Source: Anaerolineales bacterium (GTDB lineage Bacteria > Chloroflexota > Anaerolineae > Anaerolineales > E44-bin32). From it: DNA of 8,905 bases. The notes beneath the pieces were generated by a model. It was not told the origin of the DNA. It made no database searches and saw nothing but the letters and a program-made list of their open reading frames with translations. Where the stretch lies: positions 1 through 8,905 of the forward strand of contig JAHFAU010000077.1 in assembly GCA_023250385.1 (NCBI GenBank). The letters run 5' to 3'. Of this stretch, positions 1 through 4,922 are shown one piece after another. Position numbers and translations under genes: made by a program. The first letter of the stretch is position 1; the number at the start of each line of letters is the position of its first letter.

Positions 1-258
1 GTCCTCATACACGCTGCGATCCTGAATCCCGGAGATCGGATGGTCGGCGATCTCTCGATGGGCCCGCAGCCGACGGGTAAGGAAGAAGATCTGGGATTGA
101 AAAGACCAGGTCGGCATGTCCTGATAGAAGTCGGCCAGGTACGGGTTCTGCACTTCAGCTTCGAGGAAGGGAGTCCAATCCAGGCGAGCGGCCAGCAGTT
201 GGACCAGGGTTGATTTGCCGACCCCGATGTTCCCGGCCACCGCCACAAACCATTTCAT
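1..258 (-). CDS. dck: Deoxynucleoside kinase, Dck-like (deoxyadenosine/deoxycytidine kinase), 3' end beyond window
   Basis: Phosphorylates a deoxynucleoside at the 5' position using ATP, in cytosolic nucleotide salvage. Only the first 86 residues lie in the window; the frame is open to base 1. Visible motifs are the P-loop GNIGVGKS (residues 9-16), the acidic/aromatic segment EAEVQNPYLADFY (33-45), WSFQSQIFFL (51-60), and QDRSVYED (79-86). The last contains the Asp-Arg-Ser catalytic/substrate motif of the deoxynucleoside kinase family. AGxxGVGKS plus QDRSxYED is closer to Bacillus Dck than to Dgk. The ATG at 258 puts the P-loop at the usual distance from the N-terminus; a second ATG at 253 is out of frame. 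A GGGGG run about nine bases before the start is a weak ribosome site. The gene lies 66 bp downstream of a second kinase on the same strand, probably in one transcript. Fold and family are firm; dA/dC preference is inferred from similarity. Confidence 0.88.
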   Translation of the reverse strand, partial: MKWFVAVAGNIGVGKSTLVQLLAARLDWTPFLEAEVQNPYLADFYQDMPTWSFQSQIFFLTRRLRAHREIADHPISGIQDRSVYED

Positions 259-303
259 TGAGTAAGGCCCCCGTTCGAGCTCCCAGCCGCGCCGGCGGTG
301 ATC

Positions 304-320
304 CCGCTCCGGCCGAGCGG
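304..320 (-). other. Small intergenic hairpin between the two kinase genes
   Basis: A perfect 6-bp inverted repeat, CCGCTC / GAGCGG, with a 5-base loop starts four bases past the TAG stop of the upstream kinase gene. No T-run follows, so it is not a convincing Rho-independent terminator. It could stabilise the 3' end of the first cistron or adjust relative expression of the two kinases. The structure is visible in the sequence; the role is a guess. Confidence 0.35.
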
Positions 321-324
321 CATT

Positions 325-969
325 CTAGACCGAAGCCCGCCCTTCAAGCGGGAGGGGTTGCTGAAAGGGAGGGATCTGCAGAGTCTGCCGGATGCGGTTC
401 ACCACCCGCTCAAGGTGGGAAGGCTGCTCGACAAAGTTGAGTTTCGTCGTGTCGATGGTCAGAATTGGCGGCTCGCGGTGGTCGGCAAAGAAGGCCTCGT
501 AGGCCAGGTTGAGTTCTGCGATGTAGGCCGGTTCCATGTTGCGCTCGTAAGGCCGGTCGCGGGAAGTGATCCGGGTCATCGCGGCGCCGGTTTCGACTCG
601 CAGGAAGACGATCAGATCGGGACTAGGGATACGCTCGGCGAGGGCCCGATGGACCAGTCCGTAGGTGTCCAGTTCGTCGCCGGCGAGGTTGAGACCGGCG
701 AAGAGGGCATCTTTGGCGAAGGTGTAATCGGCGATCAGATTGCCTTTGGCGAGGGCGGCCGGAACCGTCATCTGGTGCTGCCGGTAGCGGCTGAGCAGGA
801 AATAGATCTGAGTCTGAAACGCGTATCGGTCGCGATCGGCGTAGAAATCGGCTAGGAAAGGGTTCTCTTCGAAGACTTCCAGCAGCAGCTGGGCATCGAA
901 GATGGGCTGCAGCAGGCGCGCCAAGGAGGTCTTGCCCACTCCGATGACGCCTTCAATCGCTAAGTACAT
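325..969 (-). CDS. dgk: Deoxynucleoside kinase, Dgk-like (deoxyguanosine kinase type)
   Basis: A cytosolic 214-residue kinase of the deoxynucleoside kinase family, which transfers phosphate from ATP to purine deoxynucleosides for dNTP salvage. It shows the P-loop EGVIGVGKTS (residues 6-15), FEENPFLADFY (33-43), FQTQIYFLLSRYR (51-63), IADYTFAKD (79-87) and the lid segment RDRPYER (137-143). The IADYxxxK form in place of the DRS motif, the EGxIGxGKT P-loop and the RGRPFE-like lid are the pattern of Bacillus subtilis Dgk, so deoxyguanosine is the likely substrate. Length matches the family, at just over 200 residues. The ATG at 969 directly precedes the P-loop strand. No Shine-Dalgarno is evident (GACACCCTGA precedes the ATG). 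A good promoter and operator-like repeats lie immediately upstream. The Dck-like gene follows 66 bp downstream, and in lactobacilli adjacent homologues form a heterodimeric kinase. Exact specificity is inferred. Confidence 0.88.
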   Translation of the reverse strand: MYLAIEGVIGVGKTSLARLLQPIFDAQLLLEVFEENPFLADFYADRDRYAFQTQIYFLLSRYRQHQMTVPAALAKGNLIADYTFAKDALFAGLNLAGDELDTYGLVHRALAERIPSPDLIVFLRVETGAAMTRITSRDRPYERNMEPAYIAELNLAYEAFFADHREPPILTIDTTKLNFVEQPSHLERVVNRIRQTLQIPPFQQPLPLEGRASV

Positions 970-1004
970 TCAGGGTGTCTTGACAGTAGAGCGCAGTGAG
1001 GCCA

Positions 1005-1033
1005 AGCATAATCGGGTTCGCGGGCGCTGGCAA
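1005..1033 (-). promoter_or_regulatory. Sigma-70-type promoter for the dgk-dck pair
   Basis: On the minus strand, TTGCCA (bases 1033-1028) and TATGCT (1010-1005) are separated by exactly 17 bp, giving four or five matches to each consensus hexamer. Predicted transcription start is around 998, about 28 bases before the dgk ATG at 969. It is the best promoter in the window and lies in the only sizeable gap of the minus-strand gene run (970-1133). No mapping data exist here, so it remains a sequence prediction. Confidence 0.6.
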
Positions 1034-1093
1034 TCAGATTCCCGACCGCGGCCGCAGAATGCCTGATTGCTCGATGCATCGCGGCTGATTGCT
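1030..1093. promoter_or_regulatory. Putative operator: three phased GCAATCAG repeats upstream of dgk
   Basis: CTGATTGCT occurs at 1063-1071 and again at 1085-1093 (plus strand). The inverted core GCAATCAG is at 1030-1037, overlapping the -35 hexamer of the dgk promoter. Centres are 22 and 33 bp apart, whole multiples of about one helical turn, so all three sites would face the same side of DNA. The palindrome CGATGCATCG (1072-1081) sits between the two direct copies. This resembles a binding array for a dimeric repressor, with the inverted site placed to block polymerase. The motif does not match the DnaA or NrdR boxes as I know them. The regulator is unknown. Confidence 0.5.
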
Positions 1094-1133
1094 GGCTCGC
1101 TCGGTCTGTCTGAACGAATGTTGAGTAGGAAGC

Positions 1134-1985
1134 TCAGCCCGGCTCGTGGCGGAATTGTAAGCAGTAGTGGTGGAAAGTGTTGCTGACCCAGGCGCTGCCA
1201 ATCCCATAGGGTGCCAGCGGGATATCGTCCTGGACCCAAATCCGTTCGTCTTTGAGGGTGTAGGCCTCCGCCAGCCGGCGGGCCAGATCCCAAGCCAGCG
1301 GATAGATCTTGCCGCCCTTCTTGACGTTCTTGACAATAATCGTGAGGTAGGCCCGGGGCCGAAGCAGCGGCCGCAGTGAAACATACACTCCCACCAATCG
1401 CTCCAGGAACTCTTCGTAGTCGGCGATGTTTCCGAGATCGGCGGGGTCGTCAGAGTAAGTCAGATCCAGATCTGGGTCCGCCCGGCGGCCCGCTTGGGTT
1501 TTGAATCCCTTTGCGCGCAGCATGTTCCAATAGGGAGGCGAAGTAAGCACGTAGTCGAAGGTCGGCAGCCTCATCCGGCCCAGCTCGGCCGCATCCCCGC
1601 GCAACACTTGGACTGACAATCCAGAAACGGCGGCCCCCAATGAGTCCTGTTCCTCTTGTATAAGGCGGGTAGCCAGCTCGGCGTACTCCGGATTGATCTC
1701 AATCCCGACCCCGTTCCGACCGGAACGCAGGCAGGCAATCAGGGTCGATCCGGTGCCGACCATCGGGTCGAGCACGGTCTGACCGCGTTTGGTGAAGAAC
1801 TCGACGAACAGCTGAGCCAGGGTCTCGGGGAACTTGGCCGGATGCCGCAGCACTTGCTCTTTCCGGCGAGGTGGATTGTGGACGAACCAGGATTTCTGGA
1901 ACTTGATCCAGTCCGTGTTGCTCAAGTTGTTGAGCCGGTTACGAAACGCCCGTTCAGGGCGAGAGGAACCAGAGGTTGAGGTCAT
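1134..1985 (-). CDS. DNA methyltransferase, TSPPY type (probably N4-cytosine or N6-adenine)
   Basis: A 283-residue S-adenosylmethionine-dependent DNA amino-methyltransferase. Visible motifs, in order: motif X-like HPAKFPETL (48-56), motif I LDPMVGTGST (72-81) for SAM binding, GIEINPEY (94-101), GD at 130-131, and catalytic motif IV TSPPYWN (148-154). The C-terminus carries HHYCLQFRH (272-280). TSPPY usually indicates N4-cytosine methylation, but N6-adenine cannot be excluded. Motif order X-I-IV differs from the common beta class, where IV precedes I. No long target-recognition domain is visible. The ATG at 1985 overlaps the 3' end of the upstream lipoprotein gene by 32 bases and no clear ribosome site precedes it. 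The conserved region begins only near residue 23, so a TTG at 1925 is an alternative start. No restriction endonuclease lies beside it, so it looks solitary within this window. The biological role (host methylation or remnant of a restriction system) is open. Confidence 0.82.
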   Translation of the reverse strand: MTSTSGSSRPERAFRNRLNNLSNTDWIKFQKSWFVHNPPRRKEQVLRHPAKFPETLAQLFVEFFTKRGQTVLDPMVGTGSTLIACLRSGRNGVGIEINPEYAELATRLIQEEQDSLGAAVSGLSVQVLRGDAAELGRMRLPTFDYVLTSPPYWNMLRAKGFKTQAGRRADPDLDLTYSDDPADLGNIADYEEFLERLVGVYVSLRPLLRPRAYLTIIVKNVKKGGKIYPLAWDLARRLAEAYTLKDERIWVQDDIPLAPYGIGSAWVSNTFHHYCLQFRHEPG

Positions 1986-2889
1986 CGAAGTGGACAGTGA
2001 GTCCCGGGGTCTGGGCGGCCGAGGCGAACAGGCTCAGGGCGCCGGATGAGTAGCTGTCGTCCTCGATTGCTTGGGCTGAGAGCAGCTGTCCGTTGGCGAA
2101 CGCGTGGATCTGGTCGCCCTGTGCAAGCAGGCCAATCCGATTGGTGGCCTGGGGGCCGCTGACCAGGGCGGCGGCCGGGGTCCAATTCAAAAGAATGACC
2201 GGCTGTTCCTCGCTGACGAACCTGCGCAGCCGATAGGATCCGTCGCAAGCGATCTCCAAAGTGTAGCCCTGGTCGAAATTCTGGCCGCCGACTCGCACCC
2301 CGACCCCATAGGCATCCTTGCCGCCGCAGGCGCCGACTTCGCCTGTTACCTCAACATACAGATCCGCCGCCTCGCGGGCGGTGGTGCTCCACCATAGGAA
2401 CCCATCTGCTAGATTGTCGGTTACCTGAAATCGGCCGTCGGTATAGGCAAAGCTGGCGGTGGCCGCGTCGCTTCCGACGTACCACAGCGGCTGGCTGAAG
2501 TCTTCCCGGACGTCGGGAGCGGAGAGGTTCAGGCCAGCCCGAGGGTCACCGGGGGAAAGCGGGATCGGCGAAGGGGTCGGCGACGCAAGTTCGGTCTCGG
2601 TTGGACTCTCGGTTGGAGTGGACAACGAGGCCGCGGTCGCAGCGGGAGTCGGTGCGGGAAAAGTCGCAGTGGCCACGAGCACCGGTTGGGCGGTGAGGGT
2701 AGCTGCCACCGAGGTCGCCAACAGATTCGGGGGTGGTTCTGCCGCCGGCCGGTTACAGCCTGCCAATAGGCCGGCCAGCAGTGCGGCTGCGCCGCAGGCC
2801 GTTATTAAGAATGAAGGCCGGGGTTGGCTCCCGGGATTTCGCCTCGGCAGCTGGACAAGGGCATGTTGGGATCTGCGCGGATCGGCCAT
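1954..2889 (-). CDS. Lipoprotein with Thr/Pro-rich linker and LamG/jelly-roll-like domain
   Basis: A predicted secreted lipoprotein of 311 residues. The reading frame is open back to 3015, but that stretch overlaps the patatin gene and has no signal features. The ATG at 2889 places a type II signal sequence correctly: a basic n-region (PRRSQ, LPRRN), a hydrophobic stretch, then the lipobox LLAGLLAGC with the lipid-attached Cys at about residue 45. A low-complexity Thr/Pro/Ser/Ala linker follows (about 60-115), then a globular domain (about 120-309). That domain contains FSQPLWYVG, DGRFQVT, a YGVGVRVGG segment, YTLEIACDGSYRLRRF and a final VHFDDLNLWFL. This pattern resembles concanavalin/LamG-like or DUF1080-type beta-sandwiches that bind carbohydrates or surfaces, but no catalytic residues are recognisable. 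It lies between patatin and methyltransferase genes on the same strand. The n-region is unusually long. Ligand and role are unknown. Confidence 0.72.
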   Translation of the reverse strand: MADPRRSQHALVQLPRRNPGSQPRPSFLITACGAAALLAGLLAGCNRPAAEPPPNLLATSVAATLTAQPVLVATATFPAPTPAATAASLSTPTESPTETELASPTPSPIPLSPGDPRAGLNLSAPDVREDFSQPLWYVGSDAATASFAYTDGRFQVTDNLADGFLWWSTTAREAADLYVEVTGEVGACGGKDAYGVGVRVGGQNFDQGYTLEIACDGSYRLRRFVSEEQPVILLNWTPAAALVSGPQATNRIGLLAQGDQIHAFANGQLLSAQAIEDDSYSSGALSLFASAAQTPGLTVHFDDLNLWFLSP

Positions 2890-2935
2890 CGGAACGGCCG
2901 GGCAGTATAGCATAGGGCGCTCGCCCGGGCGGGTT

Positions 2936-3982
2936 CTAGAAAATCGGAGGCGCGCTGCCCTGCCTGGAGCGGATGACGAGCCCGTCGGGATCATCGAAGT
3001 CGATTCGTTGGGCAAAGGCCTGGCCGATCTCCACGAGGAGGTCGATTGCCCACAGCGAATCGATGCTGATCCTGGTCACGTCGGTCCCGGGCGGGAGTTT
3101 GATCCCCAGCTCATTCATGACATCTGGCGCCAGGTCCAGGTTATAGCGCCGAAAGTCGATCCGCCCAGTCCCGCCGTACTCCAGTTTGGTAATGAAGGTC
3201 TGCCACTCGGCCGCGTCTTCGAGCAGCTCGGTCAGCACCCATTCGGCCCACTGCAGGAAACTGGCTCGCTTCGGATCGATCGGGTGCGGCGAGCTGCCGG
3301 TCCCAAAGGAGAGCAAACGAGTGGCCCCTGGAGGGTAAGCGCCGGCGCTGTAGTGGATCGCCTCAACTGCGGCCTGATAACACGGGTTGCCCGCGACGCC
3401 CACTCCCCCATCCACCCAGGTGTGTTGCACACCTCCGAGGCTGGCGCTGTGGGGAGGAAAGTAGGTCGGCGCTCCGATGCTCGCCAGCACACTGTCCCGC
3501 AAGGACAGCTTGCCCCACAGCGAGGCGTTGCCGGGATTGTCCCGCACGAAGAAGTCGGTCCGACCGGTTGCGGTATTCTTGCCGGTGATCAGGATATCGA
3601 CCGGCAGGCTGTTCAGCTCGCGGTCGGCGCCAATCTCGCTGAGGGTCCGTGAGATAAATTCGTTGCTGTAGCGATGGTTGCCGAGATTGGCGGCGATCTT
3701 CCAGAACGGTAGGGCTTGAAACGCAGACTCGGCCAGGTTGCGGTAGAGCGCCAACACGCCGCGGGCGCTGACTCCAAGGGCCAATCCGGCTGCGATCACC
3801 GCTCCGGTCGAGGTCCCGGCGATCAGGTCGAAGATCTCTCTGCAGGGCTTGCCTTCCTGGGCCTCGAGCTGGACCAGGCAGGCCAGCGGGATAATCCCCC
3901 GGACTCCGCCGCCGTCGATGGAGAGGACGGTTTTCATGGGTTGCTCGGCTGGTGATGTTGCAGGAGCCATGCCGAATTTCAT
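2936..3982 (-). CDS. Patatin-like phospholipase
   Basis: A serine acyl hydrolase of the patatin family (Ser-Asp dyad), expected to release fatty acids from phospholipids or other acyl lipids. It has 348 residues from the ATG at 3982. Motifs: oxyanion-hole glycine loop DGGGVRG (23-29), nucleophile elbow GTSTG with Ser58, ASIGAPTYFPPH (168-179), and WVDGG with catalytic Asp191. All key residues are intact. There is no signal peptide or membrane segment, so it is likely cytosolic or peripherally membrane-bound. The start is uncertain: ATGs at 3982, 3970 and 3937 are all possible. The last (MKTVLSIDGGG) fits the usual short distance to the glycine loop; none has a strong ribosome site. It lies 53 bp downstream of lipB and 46 bp upstream of the lipoprotein gene, probably co-transcribed. 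Bacterial homologues can be housekeeping lipases or immune effectors (CapV); nothing nearby supports the second. Confidence 0.88.
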   Translation of the reverse strand: MKFGMAPATSPAEQPMKTVLSIDGGGVRGIIPLACLVQLEAQEGKPCREIFDLIAGTSTGAVIAAGLALGVSARGVLALYRNLAESAFQALPFWKIAANLGNHRYSNEFISRTLSEIGADRELNSLPVDILITGKNTATGRTDFFVRDNPGNASLWGKLSLRDSVLASIGAPTYFPPHSASLGGVQHTWVDGGVGVAGNPCYQAAVEAIHYSAGAYPPGATRLLSFGTGSSPHPIDPKRASFLQWAEWVLTELLEDAAEWQTFITKLEYGGTGRIDFRRYNLDLAPDVMNELGIKLPPGTDVTRISIDSLWAIDLLVEIGQAFAQRIDFDDPDGLVIRSRQGSAPPIF

Positions 3983-4035
3983 AGCTGATCAACCAGGCGG
4001 CCGGGTCAGGGCGGCACGCGGTTCGAATTGGAGGG

Positions 4036-4794
4036 TTAGGCCAGATCGGCCTGTGGGACGGCCTCGACCTCCCGCATCTCGAGCCCGAATGTCCGGCCGA
4101 ACTCCGAGACGATCGATCGGATCACCTGCGGCATGCCAGGCAGCGGATCCAGTAAGTCAGCGAGCGAGATCATCGTAGCACCGGGAAGATCGCAGGCAAC
4201 GATCCCCTGCCAGTAGCTCATGTCAGGCGCAACATTCAGGGCAAACCCGTGTCGGCTGACTCCCCGAGCGTCAACCCGGACCCCAATTGAGGCGAGCTTG
4301 GAGGGACCCAGCCTGGCGGCCGGTGGGCAGCTTGAGCAGCGGGAAGCAACATCCGGCTGCACCCACACGCCGGTCAGCCCGCGGCGTTGGCCGCTGGCCA
4401 GGCCCAGGGTCGCCACAGCCCGGATGAGCAACTGCTCCAGCCGGCGGACATACCCGACAAAATCAGCCTGCGGGAGACGACCGGTCGGCTCCAGCCGACC
4501 CAAGCGGAGCAGTGGATATCCAACAAGCTGACCGGGCCCATGGTAGGTGACGTCGCCACCCCGGTCGGTCCAGTGGATTTCCAGGCCGCGGGCGGCCAGT
4601 TCGGGCTGGCGCCAAATCAGATTCTCGGGCTTACCTCGCCGGCCAAAGGTGAAGGTGTGGGGGTGTTCCAAGAGCAGCAGGCTCTGCTGCCGGGTGCCGG
4701 CCGCAATCTCGGAGGCCATCCGATCTTGCAGGGAGGTTGCCTCGCGAAAAGGGATGATCCCGAGGCGATGGACTTCACAAACTGTCACTGCCAC
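4036..4794 (-). CDS. lipB: Octanoyltransferase LipB (lipoate-protein ligase B)
   Basis: Transfers octanoyl from acyl carrier protein to lipoyl domains (pyruvate and 2-oxoglutarate dehydrogenases, GcvH), the first step of lipoate synthesis in the cytosol. It has 252 residues. Family motifs are intact: HPHTFTFGRRG (44-54), DRGGDVTYHGPGQLVGYP (77-94), TGVWV (141-145), KLASIGVRV (166-174) with catalytic Lys166, RHGFALNV (181-188), and the acyl-accepting Cys201 in GIVACDLPG. Between GVWV and the Lys there is a longer loop than usual, carrying CSSC (153-156). The listed start is GTG at 4794. A second in-frame GTG at 4788 has an AGGG five bases before it and may be the real start. lipA is not in this window. 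The gene heads a minus-strand run followed by the patatin gene, and is divergent from the PBP-like gene. Identification is firm. Confidence 0.93.
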   Translation of the reverse strand: MAVTVCEVHRLGIIPFREATSLQDRMASEIAAGTRQQSLLLLEHPHTFTFGRRGKPENLIWRQPELAARGLEIHWTDRGGDVTYHGPGQLVGYPLLRLGRLEPTGRLPQADFVGYVRRLEQLLIRAVATLGLASGQRRGLTGVWVQPDVASRCSSCPPAARLGPSKLASIGVRVDARGVSRHGFALNVAPDMSYWQGIVACDLPGATMISLADLLDPLPGMPQVIRSIVSEFGRTFGLEMREVEAVPQADLA

Positions 4795-4808
4795 CCTCGC
4801 CGGGCCTC

Positions 4809-4866
4809 AGCCAGGCTCCAGTTCACCCATCGACACTGGATGCGCACTGGATTTGCACGCCTGGCT
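4809..4866 (-). repeat. Inverted and direct repeats in the lipB leader
   Basis: AGCCAGGC (4809-4816) and GCCTGGCT (4859-4866) are perfect 8-bp inverted arms around 42 bases. Inside lie two direct copies of CACTGGAT (4834-4841 and 4845-4852) exactly 11 bp apart, and one CCAGT (4818-4822) that can pair with the ACTGG core of either copy. In lipB RNA this gives a closing stem with two mutually exclusive inner hairpins; as DNA, the 11-bp phased repeats could be a protein site. Function is unknown. Confidence 0.4.
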
Positions 4867-4891
4867 TCAATCGGGGATGATTAGGCGCCGG

Positions 4892-4921
4892 ATTATACCT
4901 TCGCTCGCTTGAGCCGCTGAA
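4892..4921 (-). promoter_or_regulatory. lipB: Candidate lipB promoter
   Basis: A perfect TATAAT is read on the minus strand at 4897-4892. A weak -35, TTCAGC (4921-4916), sits 18 bp upstream, ending two bases before the ATG of the divergent PBP-like gene. Predicted start near 4885 gives lipB a leader of about 90 bases. The -35 is poor (three of six), so the call leans on the -10. I see no comparably good promoter for the divergent gene; TTGCAC (4853-4858) and GATGAT (4876-4881), 17 bp apart, is the only weak candidate. Confidence 0.4.
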
Positions 4922-4922
4922 G

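Noticed and set aside
980..1012. Plus-strand TTGACA (980-985) with CATAAT (1007-1012)
   Set aside because: The spacer is 21 bp, too long for a normal sigma-70 promoter, and no plus-strand gene follows.
2904..2914. TATGCT/TATACT -10-like sequences upstream of the lipoprotein gene
   Set aside because: No acceptable -35 at 16-18 bp; the gene can be read from the upstream patatin transcript.
2915..2935. GGGC/GCCC inverted repeat after the patatin stop, as a terminator
   Set aside because: The stem is only four pairs with a tight loop and no T-run follows.
2459..3652. 397-codon open frame on the plus strand, opposite the lipoprotein and patatin genes
   Set aside because: It lies antisense to two genes with clear motifs, has low-complexity Gly/Val/Arg composition from the complement of the Thr/Pro linker, and shows no recognisable domain. 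It is a GC-rich shadow.
2936..3982. Patatin as a CapV effector of a CBASS defence system
   Set aside because: No cyclic-nucleotide synthase or accessory gene is nearby; neighbours are lipB and a lipoprotein.
1..3982. Defence island made of methyltransferase, nucleotide kinases and phospholipase
   Set aside because: No nuclease, no toxin, and each gene has an ordinary housekeeping explanation. The kinases have their own promoter.
4387..4884. 165-codon plus-strand frame opposite lipB
   Set aside because: lipB has complete family motifs on the other strand; this frame has none and crosses the lipB start and leader.
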